Of a stretch of DNA of 64,000 nt, positions 31,581 through 41,986 are shown piece after piece. Source of the DNA: Limimaricola cinnabarinus LL-001. Its GTDB lineage: Bacteria > Pseudomonadota > Alphaproteobacteria > Rhodobacterales > Rhodobacteraceae. The translations under genes and the position numbers were made by a program. The DNA is taken from assembly GCF_000466965.1 (NCBI RefSeq), contig NZ_BATB01000012.1:1-64000 (forward strand), written 5' to 3'. Every line of letters begins with the position of its first letter. Position 1 is the first letter of the stretch. The notes under the pieces are model-generated. The model saw nothing but the letters and a program-made list of their open reading frames with translations, was not told where the DNA came from and ran no database searches.

Positions 31581-33446
31581 ATGAACAAAGAGCGGTTCGC
31601 CGGGAGGACATCGAAGTTGCGCCATATTGCCGTGCTGACCGGCCTGTCGGTCCTTGCCCTCTCCACATCCGCAGCCTTCGGTCAGGACGTCCGCTTCGAG
31701 ATCGACGTTGCCGATGACGACCTCGAAAGCGTGCTTGAGAACTCGTCCCTGCTCGTGGCGCTCAAGGATGAAGATGACCCGACCCCGCAGGACTATGTCG
31801 CCGCCGCCCGCGCCGATTACCGCCGCCTGCTGACCGGGCTTTATTCCGAAGGCTATTACGGCGGCACCATCTCGATCCTCGTCAACGGACAGGAGGCCGC
31901 GGCGCTGGCCCCGCTCGACGCGCCCGCGCGCATCGACGACATCGCGATCCGGGTGAGCCAGGGCCCGCGCTTCGAATTCGGCCGCGCCGAAATCGCGCCC
32001 CTGGCCCCGGACACCGAGTTGCCCGAGGGCTTTGCCACGGGCGAGACCGCGCGCGCCGAATCGGTGCGCGCCGCCGCGCGCGCGGGCGTCGAGGCATGGG
32101 AGGCGGTGGGCTTTGCCAAGGCCGAGGTGGCGGGACAGGAGATCGTGGCCGATCACCTGACCGAACGGCTCGACGCCGCCGTCACCCTCGCCCCCGGCCC
32201 GCGGCTGCGTTTCGGCGCGCTTACCGTCACCGGCAACGAGGATGTGCGCGAGGAGCGCATCCGCGCCATCGCCGACCTGCCGGTGGGACGCACCTACGAC
32301 CCCGAAGCACTCGACTTCGCCGCCACCCGGCTGCGCCGCACCGGCGCCTTCGACGCGGTGGCCTTCATCGAGAGCGAGGAGATCGGGCCGAACGACACCC
32401 TGCCCTTCGAGTTGACGATCACCGAATCCAAGCCGCGCCGCATCGGCTTCGGCGCCGAGATCTCGACGGTGGAGGGCCTTGGCCTCTCGGCCTTCTGGCT
32501 GCATCGCAACCTGCTCGGCGGGGCCGAGCGGCTGCGGATCGAGGGCGAGATCTCGGGCATCGAGGGCGAAGTGCCCGGCGTCACCGGTTCGGGCGGTGCC
32601 GATTACCGGCTCGGCACCAGCTTCAACCGCCCCGCCACCTTCCGCGCCGATGTCGATCTCTTTGCCGAGGCCGAGTTGAAGCACGAGAACGAGATCGACT
32701 ACACGCTCGATCAGTTCAGCGCCGAGATCGGCCTGTCGCGCTATGTGAACGACACGCTGACCTATTCGGCCGCGATCGGCATCCTGACGGCCCGCGAGGA
32801 GACAGACGCGCGGGTGCGCGACTACACGCTGCTGACGCTGCCGCTCGACGCCACGCTCGATCGGCGCGACGTGCCGCTAGACGCCAAGAACGGCTATTTT
32901 ATCGACGCCGAGGTGACGCCATTCCTCGGCGTGACCGGCACCGATGACGGGCTGCGCCTCTATGTCGACAACCGCGCCTATCGCAGCTTTGGCGAATCGG
33001 AGCGCCTGACCCTGGCCGTGCGCGGTCAGATCGGCTCGGTTCTGGGCTCGAGCCTCGCCGAGACGCCAGCCGACTTCCTGTTCTATTCGGGCGGCGGCGG
33101 CACGGTGCGCGGGCATGACTACCAGTCGCTCGGCGTCACCTACACGCGCGACTTCGGCGACGGACCGGTCGAGATCCGCTCGGGCGGCAAGAGCTTTGCC
33201 GCGGCCCAGCTCGAAGCGCGGTTCGGCGTCACCGAAAAGATCGGCGCCGTCGGCTTCTATGACATCGGCTATGTCGAGGCCGACGGCATCCCTGACGGCT
33301 CGGGCGATTATCAGGCCGGCGCCGGCGCGGGCATCCGCTATACCACGCCGATCGGCCCGATCCGGCTCGATGTGGCCACCCCTGTCACCGGCAACGACGC
33401 CTATGAAAGCGTCCAGGTCTATATCGGAATAGGACAGTCGTTTTGA
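31581..33446 (+). CDS. tamA: Outer-membrane assembly protein TamA (BamA/Omp85 family)
   Basis: A 621-residue Omp85 protein. A signal peptide (hydrophobic core AVLTGLSVLALSTSAAFG, cleavage before QDV) follows a polar start. POTRA domains occupy roughly residues 30-290, including LRFGALTVTGNEDVREERIR and GRTYDPEALDFAATRLRRTG. The rest is a beta-barrel with ADFLFYSGGGGTVRGHDYQS, holding the conserved RG motif (usually VRGY) of loop 6, and a C-terminal Phe. ATG 31581 is chosen; an ATG at 31551 in frame is possible. It overlaps tamB by four bases, so both are made together as the inner-outer membrane TAM complex. Confidence 0.92.
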   Translation: MNKERFAGRTSKLRHIAVLTGLSVLALSTSAAFGQDVRFEIDVADDDLESVLENSSLLVALKDEDDPTPQDYVAAARADYRRLLTGLYSEGYYGGTISILVNGQEAAALAPLDAPARIDDIAIRVSQGPRFEFGRAEIAPLAPDTELPEGFATGETARAESVRAAARAGVEAWEAVGFAKAEVAGQEIVADHLTERLDAAVTLAPGPRLRFGALTVTGNEDVREERIRAIADLPVGRTYDPEALDFAATRLRRTGAFDAVAFIESEEIGPNDTLPFELTITESKPRRIGFGAEISTVEGLGLSAFWLHRNLLGGAERLRIEGEISGIEGEVPGVTGSGGADYRLGTSFNRPATFRADVDLFAEAELKHENEIDYTLDQFSAEIGLSRYVNDTLTYSAAIGILTAREETDARVRDYTLLTLPLDATLDRRDVPLDAKNGYFIDAEVTPFLGVTGTDDGLRLYVDNRAYRSFGESERLTLAVRGQIGSVLGSSLAETPADFLFYSGGGGTVRGHDYQSLGVTYTRDFGDGPVEIRSGGKSFAAAQLEARFGVTEKIGAVGFYDIGYVEADGIPDGSGDYQAGAGAGIRYTTPIGPIRLDVATPVTGNDAYESVQVYIGIGQSF

Positions 33447-36400
33447 AGCAGCTCTCCCGCGCCGCCGCCATTTCCATCGCCACCGTCGCGCCCACCATGC
33501 TGCCTGCGCAGGAGCAGGCCGAGCGGGACCGCGGCTTTCTCGCCGGGCTGATCGAGGACAACCTCTCGGGCGCGGGGCGCGAGGTGATCATCACCGGATT
33601 TCAAGGCGCGCTCAGCTCCACCGCGAGCATCGAAGTCATGACCATCGCCGACGAGGACGGCGTCTGGCTCAGGGCCGAGAACCTCGTGCTCGACTGGAAT
33701 CGCTCGGCGCTGCTGCGCGGACGGCTCGAGGTCGAGGAGCTGTCGGCCGAGCTGATCGAGCTCACCCGGCCGCCGATGGCCGACCCCGAGGCCCCCGCCG
33801 CCGAGGCCAGCCCCTTCTCGCTCCCCGAACTTCCGGTGTCGATCCGGCTCGACGATCTGGCGATCGACCGGCTGGTGCTGGGCGAGGCCTTTCTCGACGA
33901 GGAGATCGCGCTCACGCTACAGGGCTCGGCCCAGCTTGCGGATGGCGAGGGCGAGGCGCAGCTCGTGGCCGAGCGTCTGGGCGAGCGCGCCGGGCGGTTC
34001 GAACTCTCGGGCAGCTACTCCAACGACGACCGCCTGCTCGATCTCACGCTGGCGCTGAACGAGGCCGAGAACGGGCTCGTCGCGCGCATCCTCGACCTGC
34101 CCGGGCGCCCCTCGGTGGCGCTGAATGTCGAGGGCACCGGTCCGATCGACAATTTCGACGCGGACATCACGCTCGACACCAACAATCAACGCCGCATCGC
34201 CGGCAGCTTCGCGCTTGATCGCGGCGAGGCGCCCGAGGGCGGCACCGCGCCGCTGGCCTTCTCGCTCGACGTAAGCGGCGATGTGACACCGCTCATCGCG
34301 CCTGACTACAACGAATTTTTCGGCCCCGACGTCTCGCTGGTGATCAGCGGTTCGCGCGAGGCCGATGGCGCGCTGGCGCTCACGGCGCTCGACATCGACG
34401 CCCGTGCGCTCAGCCTCGAGGGCTCGGCCCGCATCGGTGCCGATGGCTGGCCCGAGCGGTTCGACCTGACGGGCGAGATCGCCAATACCGATGACAGCGC
34501 CGTCACCCTGCCCGTCGCGGGCGGCGAGACCCGGCTCCAGCGCGCGGCCCTCGCGCTGCAGTTCGACGCCAGCACCGGCGACCAGTGGGTGATCGACCTC
34601 ACCGCGCAGGAGTTCGTCCGCCCCGGCCTGACGATCCCCCAGCTCACCGTTCAGGGCGGCGGCGTCATCGTGCGCAAAAGCGACGCCGCGCCGAGCCTGT
34701 TCACCGCCGATGTCGACTACACCGCGCGCGGGCTGCAGTTCGACGACGAGAACCTCGCGGAGGCGCTGGGCGAACAGATCGCGGGCGACATCGTGCTTGA
34801 GCGTGACGGCGACGGCCCGGTCACCATCGACCGCATCACCCTCGACGGCCCCGGCATCGCCCTGAACGCCGAAGGCACCGTCGCGGGCTCCGAGAACGGC
34901 TTCGAGACCACCTCGACCCTGCGGCTCGCCGCCGACCGGCTCGAGCGGTTCTCGGGCCTCACCGGGCTCGACATCGCCGGGGCCGCCGATCTCGATATCG
35001 ACAGCACCATCCGCCCGCTCGACGGCATCTTCGATCTGACCCTGTCGGGCACGACGCAGGATCTCGCGCTCGGAATCGAGCCGCTCGACCCCTATATCGG
35101 CGGCACCGGCGAGATCGCTCTCGCCGCGGCGCGCGACGAAACCGGCACAAAGGTCGAAACCCTGCGCATCGCCACGCCCGAAATGACCGCGACGGCGCAG
35201 GCCGACATCACCTCCGGCGCAAGCTCGGCCACCTTCGACGTAGAGGTCGCCGATGCGGGGCTCGCGCTCGACGGGGTCACCGGCCCGGCCAGCCTCAGGG
35301 GAACCGCCATGCGCGACGCGGCGGGTGTCACCACCGCCGATGTCGTGGCCACGCTGCCCAATGGCCGCGCCGAGATCGACGCCACGCAGGCTTCCGAAGA
35401 GGATGGCGGGCAGGTCACGCTCGACGTGACCGCCGATCTGCGCGACGTGGCGCCCTTTTCGACCATCGCCGGGCGCGATCTTTCCGGCGCTGCCGCCTTC
35501 AAGGCCAACGGCACGCTCGCCTCCGACGCCTCGACCTTCGATCTGGTGGTCGACGCGGACACCACCGACCTCGTCACCGGCGTGCCGCAGGCCGACCCGC
35601 TGCTGCGCGGTCAGGTGGCGCTGTCGGGCCGCGCCGTGCGCTCCGGCCCCGAGAGCTTCCGCGTCGAGAACCTCGACCTGACCTCGCAGACCCTCGCCGC
35701 CACGGGCCGGGCCGAGTTGAACGGCGACCGCGCAGTGTTCGACATCACCGCCCGCGCCAGCGACCTTGCCCCCGTGGGCGAAGCGATCGACAGGCCGCTT
35801 TCGGGCGCGGTCGAGCTTTCGGCCTCCGGCACGGCGCAGACCGACGGCTCAACGGCGGACGTCACCCTCGACGCCACCGCCATCGACGTCACCACCGGCA
35901 TCGCGCAGGCGGACCCGCTGCTTGCGGGCCGGGTCGAGATCGCGGGCCATGCCGTGCGCAGCGGCGAGATGGCCTTCTCGGTCGAGGATCTCGTCCTCTC
36001 GGCCCCGTGGGTGCGCGCTTCCGGCGACGCCGCGCTCGACGGCACCACCGCCACCTTCGACATCGAAGCCGAGGCCTCGAACCTCGCGCCTCTGGGCGCG
36101 GCGCTCGATCGGCCGATCTCGGGCGCGCTGCGCCTCGACGCCTCCGGCACGGCGCAGACCGACGGCTCGACGGCGGACGTCACGCTCGACGCCACCGCCA
36201 TCGACGTCACCACCGGCATCGCGCAGGCGGACCCGCTGCTTGCGGGCCGGGTCGAGATCGCGGGCCACGCGGTGCGCAGCGGCGAGACGGCCTTCTTGGT
36301 CGAGGATCTCGTCCTCTCCGCCCCGTGGATCGAGGCCTCCGGCGACGCCGCGCTCGACGGCACCACCGCCACCTTCGACATCGAAGCCGAGGCCTCCGAC

Positions 36401-39331
36401 CTGACCCCCTTGGGCGCGGCCCTCGACCGGCCGATCTCGGGCGCCGCGCGGCTCTACGCCTCGGGCACCGCCCAGACCGACGGCTCCGGCGCCGACGTGA
36501 CGCTCGACGCGGTCACCACCGATCTCGTCACCGGCATCGCGCAGGCCGACCCGCTGCTGGCGGGCCGCGTCACCCTCTCGGGTCACGCCACCCGCACCGG
36601 GCCGCAGAGCTTCTCGGTCGAGGACCTCAAGCTCGACGGTCCCGCCGTCGCTGCCACCGGCCGCGCCGAGGTGATTGACGGGCAGGCCAGCTTCGACCTC
36701 GATCTCGACGCGCGCGATCTGGGGGCTGTGGGCGAGGCCGTCGACCGTCCGCTCGCGGGCGAGGCGCGGCTCTCGGCCAACGGCACGGCGGCGCTCGACG
36801 CCTCCACCTTCGACGTCACCCTCGATGGGCGCGCCACCAACCTCGCCACCGGCACGGCGCAGGCCGACGCGCTGTTCGGCGGCGAACTCACGCTTTCGGG
36901 ACATGCCCGGCGCATCGGCCCCGAGGACCTGCTGGTCGAAAACCTGGCGATCGCCTCCGAAGGGCTCAACGTCTCTGGCTCGGCCACCATCGCCGACGGC
37001 TTGGGCGATTTCGACCTCGACATCGACATCGACGACCTCGCGCCCATCGGCACGCTGGCGGGCCGTCCGCTGTCGGGCGCGGTGGATCTCACCGCCACCG
37101 GCACGGCGAGCGCGGACCTGTCGCGCTTCGACGTCACGCTCGACGGCACCGCCTCGGACGTGACCACCGGCATCGCGCAACTCGACCCGCTGCTCGCGGG
37201 CGAGACCGTGCTCGACGCGCAGGCGATCCGCACCGGGCCGCAGGACTTCGCCCTGCCCCGCTTCACCCTCGTGAACCCGCAGATCCGCGCCATGGGCGAG
37301 GCCACCGTGACCGACGGCCTGCCCACGGGGGATTTTGACATCGAACTGGCGCAGATCGCCCCCTTTGCACCGGGGTTGTCCGGCCCCGCCACCGTTTCGG
37401 CACAGGCCTCTGGCGACGCCTCTGGCAGCATCGATTTCGAGGTGACGGGCCGCGCGCAGGGCACCGACATCGCCGCCACCGGTCGCGTCGCGCCCGAGGC
37501 ACAGGGCCGCGAGCTCACCGCCCGCGTCTCGGCCGACGTGGCTTCGCTCGCGCCCTTCTCGCAGCTTGCGGGCCGCCCTCTGGGCGGCAGCGTCGATCTC
37601 GACGCGGCGGGCACCGTGATGCCCGACCTGTCGCGCTTCGACGTGACCATCGACGGTCAGGCGTCCAACCTCGATATCGGCGTCGAGGCCGCTTCGCGGC
37701 TACTCGACGGCACCGGCTCGATCGACGCGCGGCTCAGCCGCGACGCGCCGGGCGAGATCGCGGTGCGCGACCTCGACATCCGCTTCCCGGCATTCGCCGT
37801 GCAGGCCGACGCTACCGGCTCGGACGCCAATCAAAGCGCCACCTTCGAAGCCCGTCTCAACGACATCGGCCTGTTCACCCCGGATTTCTCCGGCCCGGTC
37901 ACCGCCTCGGGCACCGCCGCGCGCAGCGCCTCAGGCGATCTCGACCTCGACGTCTCGGCCACCGGCCCCGGCGGCACCTCTGCCGACGTCTCGGGCCGCT
38001 ACCTGCAGAACGGCACGCTCGATCTCGACGTGACCGGTCAGGCGCAACTTGGCCTCGTCAACGACCTGATCGCGCCGCGCCGCCTCGACGGCACCGCGCG
38101 GTTCGACCTCTCGGTCGAGGGACCGCCCGCGCTCTCCTCGGTGCGCGGCACGATCTCGACCGCCGATGCCGAACTGGCGGTGCCGACCGTCGGGCTCACC
38201 GTGCAGGACATCGACACCACGATCCAACTCTCGGGCGACCGCGCCGACCTCTCGCTGTCGGCGGCGCTCGAAAAGGGCGGACGGATCGGCATCACCGGCC
38301 CTGTCGCGCTCACGGGGGGGTACGACGCCAACCTCGTCGTCACCCTCGACGGGCTCGAACTGCGCGACCCGGAGCTTTACGAGACTACCGCCGACGGGCG
38401 GCTGACGGTCACCGGCCCCCTCACCGGCGGGGCGCAGATCGCCGGGCTGGTCGAGCTCGGGCCGACCGAGATCCAGGTGCCATCATCCGGCATCGGCGCG
38501 CTGGGCAGCCTGCCCGAAGTGCGCCATATCAACGCCCCCGAGGCGGTGCGCCGGACGCTGAACCGCGCCGGGCTGACCATCGCCGGGGTCGAGATCGGCG
38601 AAACGGCGGGGGCCACCGAAGGCCCCGCAGGGCCCGGCTACGGCCTCGACGTGACGATCCGCGCCCCCTCGCGCATCTTCATTCGCGGCCGCGGCCTCGA
38701 CGCCGAATTGGGCGGTGAGTTGGAGATCGGCGGTAACACCAACCAGGTGATCCCGGTGGGTCAGTTCGAGCTGATCCGCGGTCGTCTCGACATCCTGCAG
38801 CAGCGGTTCGAACTCGACGAAGGCGGCGCCTTTCTGCAAGGCGATTTCCGTCCCTTCATCCGTCTAGTGGCCACCACGGAAACGGCGACGGGCACCGTCG
38901 TGCGGATCATCGTCGAAGGCCCGGCCAACGAACCCGAGGTGCGCTTCGAATCGACGCCCGACCTGCCGCAGGACGAGGTTCTGGCGCAGCTCATCTTCGG
39001 GCGCGACCTGTCGTCGATCACCCCGCTTCAAGCGGTGCAGCTCGCTGCCGCCGTGGGCACGCTGGCGGGCACCGGCGGCGGCGGGCTGATCGATGATTTC
39101 CGCGCCGATACCGGGCTCGACGATCTCGACATCACCACTGACGAGACCGGCAATCCCGCCGTGCGGGCGGGCAAATACCTCTCGGACAACGTCTATACCG
39201 ACGTCACCGTCGGCACCGACCAGACCTCGATCAACCTCAACCTCGACGTGACCGACGACATCAAGGCGCAAGGCAGCGTGACCAGCGACGGCGAGACCAG
39301 TCTCGGGATCTTCTTCGAGCGCGACTACTGA
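33443..39331 (+). CDS. tamB: Translocation and assembly module TamB (AsmA-like, DUF490)
   Basis: A 1962-residue periplasm-spanning protein with a short N-terminal hydrophobic segment, long repetitive beta-rich middle and the conserved DUF490 C-terminus (GELEIGGNTNQVIPVGQFEL, then SSITPLQAVQLAAAVGTLAG). Homologues form a hydrophobic beta-taco groove that carries phospholipid or helps outer-membrane proteins insert, together with TamA. The N-terminal segment MKQLSRAAAISIATVAPTML is weakly hydrophobic compared with a classical anchor. Six nearly regular 106-residue units lie between residues about 690 and 1326. The gene is longer than E. coli tamB (about 1260 residues). Confidence 0.9.
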   Translation: MKQLSRAAAISIATVAPTMLPAQEQAERDRGFLAGLIEDNLSGAGREVIITGFQGALSSTASIEVMTIADEDGVWLRAENLVLDWNRSALLRGRLEVEELSAELIELTRPPMADPEAPAAEASPFSLPELPVSIRLDDLAIDRLVLGEAFLDEEIALTLQGSAQLADGEGEAQLVAERLGERAGRFELSGSYSNDDRLLDLTLALNEAENGLVARILDLPGRPSVALNVEGTGPIDNFDADITLDTNNQRRIAGSFALDRGEAPEGGTAPLAFSLDVSGDVTPLIAPDYNEFFGPDVSLVISGSREADGALALTALDIDARALSLEGSARIGADGWPERFDLTGEIANTDDSAVTLPVAGGETRLQRAALALQFDASTGDQWVIDLTAQEFVRPGLTIPQLTVQGGGVIVRKSDAAPSLFTADVDYTARGLQFDDENLAEALGEQIAGDIVLERDGDGPVTIDRITLDGPGIALNAEGTVAGSENGFETTSTLRLAADRLERFSGLTGLDIAGAADLDIDSTIRPLDGIFDLTLSGTTQDLALGIEPLDPYIGGTGEIALAAARDETGTKVETLRIATPEMTATAQADITSGASSATFDVEVADAGLALDGVTGPASLRGTAMRDAAGVTTADVVATLPNGRAEIDATQASEEDGGQVTLDVTADLRDVAPFSTIAGRDLSGAAAFKANGTLASDASTFDLVVDADTTDLVTGVPQADPLLRGQVALSGRAVRSGPESFRVENLDLTSQTLAATGRAELNGDRAVFDITARASDLAPVGEAIDRPLSGAVELSASGTAQTDGSTADVTLDATAIDVTTGIAQADPLLAGRVEIAGHAVRSGEMAFSVEDLVLSAPWVRASGDAALDGTTATFDIEAEASNLAPLGAALDRPISGALRLDASGTAQTDGSTADVTLDATAIDVTTGIAQADPLLAGRVEIAGHAVRSGETAFLVEDLVLSAPWIEASGDAALDGTTATFDIEAEASDLTPLGAALDRPISGAARLYASGTAQTDGSGADVTLDAVTTDLVTGIAQADPLLAGRVTLSGHATRTGPQSFSVEDLKLDGPAVAATGRAEVIDGQASFDLDLDARDLGAVGEAVDRPLAGEARLSANGTAALDASTFDVTLDGRATNLATGTAQADALFGGELTLSGHARRIGPEDLLVENLAIASEGLNVSGSATIADGLGDFDLDIDIDDLAPIGTLAGRPLSGAVDLTATGTASADLSRFDVTLDGTASDVTTGIAQLDPLLAGETVLDAQAIRTGPQDFALPRFTLVNPQIRAMGEATVTDGLPTGDFDIELAQIAPFAPGLSGPATVSAQASGDASGSIDFEVTGRAQGTDIAATGRVAPEAQGRELTARVSADVASLAPFSQLAGRPLGGSVDLDAAGTVMPDLSRFDVTIDGQASNLDIGVEAASRLLDGTGSIDARLSRDAPGEIAVRDLDIRFPAFAVQADATGSDANQSATFEARLNDIGLFTPDFSGPVTASGTAARSASGDLDLDVSATGPGGTSADVSGRYLQNGTLDLDVTGQAQLGLVNDLIAPRRLDGTARFDLSVEGPPALSSVRGTISTADAELAVPTVGLTVQDIDTTIQLSGDRADLSLSAALEKGGRIGITGPVALTGGYDANLVVTLDGLELRDPELYETTADGRLTVTGPLTGGAQIAGLVELGPTEIQVPSSGIGALGSLPEVRHINAPEAVRRTLNRAGLTIAGVEIGETAGATEGPAGPGYGLDVTIRAPSRIFIRGRGLDAELGGELEIGGNTNQVIPVGQFELIRGRLDILQQRFELDEGGAFLQGDFRPFIRLVATTETATGTVVRIIVEGPANEPEVRFESTPDLPQDEVLAQLIFGRDLSSITPLQAVQLAAAVGTLAGTGGGGLIDDFRADTGLDDLDITTDETGNPAVRAGKYLSDNVYTDVTVGTDQTSINLNLDVTDDIKAQGSVTSDGETSLGIFFERDY
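35513..37420 (+). repeat. Six tandem 318-bp units inside tamB
   Basis: Homologous unit starts (an ACGGC/ACCGC-type block coding Gly-Thr) fall at 35513, 35831, 36149, 36467, 36785 and 37103, each exactly 318 bp (106 codons) apart. Each unit carries DPLLAG or a close variant, a middle strand set and a PLGA-DRPISGA-type or GRPLSGA-type closing. Units 2 and 3 agree at roughly nine bases in ten, with a run of about 80 identical bases; units 1, 5 and 6 are more diverged. This points to recent duplication within an older repeat. Confidence 0.9.
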
Positions 39332-39417
39332 GGCGGTTTCCCGCCACGGTGCCGCGGCGGGGCTCACGAGGCGCTTTGCCGCGGCTTATATGACCGAGGT
39401 AGCCAGGAGGATTCGCC

Positions 39418-40791
39418 GTGCCCTTCGACCCCGATCGCGCCGCCATCCGGTTCGGAACCGGCCTGTCGCCCCTGCTGCCCCCGCCCGACAGCGTCGCCGC
39501 AATGCTGCGCCCCCTCGGCGGCGTGGACGAAATCGGGCGCCAACTGCCGATCGCCCCCTATGGCGAGGCGCGCCCCACCCTCGCGGAATGGCGGGCCACG
39601 GCCTGGCGCAAGGCGCGGGGCACGGCGCAGGAAAAGCCGACCCGCGACGCCTATGACGCAATGCGCGTCACCGCGCGCGAGGTGGCGCTGCGCAACTTCG
39701 CCACCACCCTCGCGCGTGGCGTGGCGGCCCCCGAGGGGGGCTTGCGCGAACGTCTGGTCCGGTTCTGGGCCGACCATTTCACCGTGGTGGTCCAAGGCCA
39801 GCGCGGCCAGCATCTCGTCACCCCCTTCGTCGAGGAGACGATCCGGCCCCATGTCGCAGCCCGGTTCGAGGACATGCTCATCGCCGTCACGACCCATCCG
39901 GTGATGCTGGCCTATCTCGACCAGAGCCGCTCGATCGGTCCCAACAGCCCGGCGGGACGACGCCGCAGCGGCGGCCTCAACGAAAACCTCGCGCGCGAGC
40001 TGCTGGAGCTGCACACCGTGGGGGTCAATGGGCCCTATGACCAGAAGGATGTGCGCGAGCTGGCCGAGCTGCTCACCGGGCTGGGCTGGACCATCGAGCG
40101 CGGCATGGAATACCGGCCCGAGCGCGCCGAGCCGGGGGCCGAGACCATTCTCGGCACCAGCTTTTCCGACCGCGCCAGCTTCGACACGATCCGCGAGGCG
40201 CTGCGCATGCTCGCCCGTCATCCGGCCACGGCGCGCCATATCGCGCACAAGCTCGCCGTCCATTTCGTGGCCGACGATCCCGACCCGGCCCTCGTCACGG
40301 GCCTCGAGACCGCGTGGCGCGACAGCGGCGGCGATCTCTTCGTCGTCACGACCGTGTTGCTCGAACATCCGCGGGCATGGGATGCGAAGTCGCGCAAGGT
40401 CAAGCCGCCCTTCGACTTCGTCCAGACGGCGCTGCGCGCGCTCGCCGTGCCGCCCGAGACGATCCTGACCCCCGGCAAACCCGGAGCGCGAGGGCTGTTT
40501 CGCAGGCCGCTCGCGGCGATGGGCCAGAACTGGGAGCACCCCTTGGGCCCCGACGGCTGGCCCGAGCGCGCCGAGGCCTGGATCAACCCGCCCAACATGG
40601 CCGCCCGGATCGACTGGGCGATGACCGTGCCTGAACGGGTGCTGGACGACTTGCCGGATCCCCGCGCCTTTGCCCGTGCGGCGATCGGCCCCTCGCTGCC
40701 CGAGACGGTGGCCTTTGCCGCGCGCGCCGCAGAAAGCCGTGGCGAGGCGATCGGCGTGGTGCTGACCAGCCCCGCCTTCCAGATGAGATGA
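39418..40791 (+). CDS. DUF1800 family protein
   Basis: A 457-residue DUF1800 protein. Typical motifs are RLVRFWADHFTVVVQGQRGQ, GGLNENLARELLELHTVGVN (the best-conserved block) and RMLARHPATARHIAHKLAVH. The gene starts with GTG at 39418 behind AGGAGG. DUF1800 is almost always followed by a DUF1501 gene, as here with four bases between. Function is unknown; an export or surface role is often suggested because the partner has a Tat signal. This member itself shows no signal peptide. Confidence 0.88.
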   Translation: MPFDPDRAAIRFGTGLSPLLPPPDSVAAMLRPLGGVDEIGRQLPIAPYGEARPTLAEWRATAWRKARGTAQEKPTRDAYDAMRVTAREVALRNFATTLARGVAAPEGGLRERLVRFWADHFTVVVQGQRGQHLVTPFVEETIRPHVAARFEDMLIAVTTHPVMLAYLDQSRSIGPNSPAGRRRSGGLNENLARELLELHTVGVNGPYDQKDVRELAELLTGLGWTIERGMEYRPERAEPGAETILGTSFSDRASFDTIREALRMLARHPATARHIAHKLAVHFVADDPDPALVTGLETAWRDSGGDLFVVTTVLLEHPRAWDAKSRKVKPPFDFVQTALRALAVPPETILTPGKPGARGLFRRPLAAMGQNWEHPLGPDGWPERAEAWINPPNMAARIDWAMTVPERVLDDLPDPRAFARAAIGPSLPETVAFAARAAESRGEAIGVVLTSPAFQMR

Positions 40792-40795
40792 CCGC

Positions 40796-41986
40796 ATGAC
40801 CCGGATCGACAGGCGCGAGCTGTTGCGCGGCGGACTCGCGCTGGGCTGCTCGGCGGCGGCGAGCCCGCTGCTGACGCCCATGGCCTTCGCCAGCGCCCCT
40901 TGGGACAACAGGCTGGTGGTGATCGTGCTGCGCGGCGCGATGGACGGGCTCGACGTGGTGCGCCCGGTGGGCGATCCGGCGCTGGCGGCGCTGCGCCCGA
41001 CCCTCATGGGCAAGGCCGCGCCGGGCGCGATCGACGCAGGCTTCTTCGCCTTTCACCAAGGCCTCGACCGGCTGGCCCCGATGTGGGCCAGAGGCGAGTT
41101 CGGCGCGGTGCATGCCGTCTCCACCCCTTACCGCGACAAGCGCAGCCATTTCGATGGGCAGGACATGCTCGAAGCCGGCACCCCCGGCGCCGCGGGCACC
41201 GAGGGCTGGCTCAATCGCATGCTGCAGACCGTGCCGGGCCTGTCGGCCGAGACCGCCTATGCGATCGGCCGGGAGGAAATGCTGATCCTGTCGGGTCGCG
41301 CCGCCGCGGCACGATGGGCCCCCGAGACGCGGCTGCGCCTGACGCCGCAAGGGCGGCGGCTGCTCGAACTCGTCCACCACGAGGATCCGCTGTTTCGCGA
41401 CACCACGGCGCAGGCGATGGGCATCGTCGATTCGCTCGCCGCCGAGGACGAGGCGGACGATGGCGGGATGGCTGGCGGCGGCGGGCTGCGTGGTGATCAC
41501 GTCCGTCTGGCCGAGTTCGCGGCCTCGCGGCTGCGCGGCGACAGCCGCATCGCCAGCTTTTCGATCAACGGCTGGGACACGCATGAGGGTCAGTCGGCGG
41601 GGCTTGGCCGGGCGTTGGAGCGGCTGAGCGACACGCTGCTGACGCTGGAGGCGGGACTCGGGACCGCTTGGGACAGGACGGCGGTGCTTTGCGTGACCGA
41701 GTTCGGTCGCACCGCGCGCGAGAACGGCACCGGCGGCACCGATCACGGCACCGGCGGTGCGATGCTCTACGCGGGCGGCGCGCTGCGGGGCGGCCGGGTG
41801 CTGGGCGACTGGCCGGGCCTGACCGAGGTCGATCTTTACGACCGGCGCGACCTCATGCCGACGCGTGATCTGCGTGCCCATGCGGGATGGGTCATGCGCG
41901 GGCTGTTCGGGCTCGACCGGGCGGCGATCGAGGGCGGGATTTTTCCCGGGCTGGATCTCGGGGCCGATCCGGGCCTGCTGGGCTAG
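40796..41986 (+). CDS. DUF1501 family protein with Tat signal
   Basis: A 396-residue protein of the sulfatase/alkaline-phosphatase-like DUF1501 family. The N-terminus RIDRRELLRGGLALGCSAAA is a twin-arginine signal with a lipobox-like Cys, so a folded, possibly metal-bearing protein is exported. Core motifs are VVIVLRGAMDGLDVVRP, STPYRDKRSHFDGQDMLEAG, FSINGWDTHEGQ and VCVTEFGRTARENG followed by GTDHGTGG, consistent with a metal site. The substrate is unknown. It is coupled to the DUF1800 gene and ends in a CTAG shared with the convergent regulator gene. Confidence 0.88.
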   Translation: MTRIDRRELLRGGLALGCSAAASPLLTPMAFASAPWDNRLVVIVLRGAMDGLDVVRPVGDPALAALRPTLMGKAAPGAIDAGFFAFHQGLDRLAPMWARGEFGAVHAVSTPYRDKRSHFDGQDMLEAGTPGAAGTEGWLNRMLQTVPGLSAETAYAIGREEMLILSGRAAAARWAPETRLRLTPQGRRLLELVHHEDPLFRDTTAQAMGIVDSLAAEDEADDGGMAGGGGLRGDHVRLAEFAASRLRGDSRIASFSINGWDTHEGQSAGLGRALERLSDTLLTLEAGLGTAWDRTAVLCVTEFGRTARENGTGGTDHGTGGAMLYAGGALRGGRVLGDWPGLTEVDLYDRRDLMPTRDLRAHAGWVMRGLFGLDRAAIEGGIFPGLDLGADPGLLG

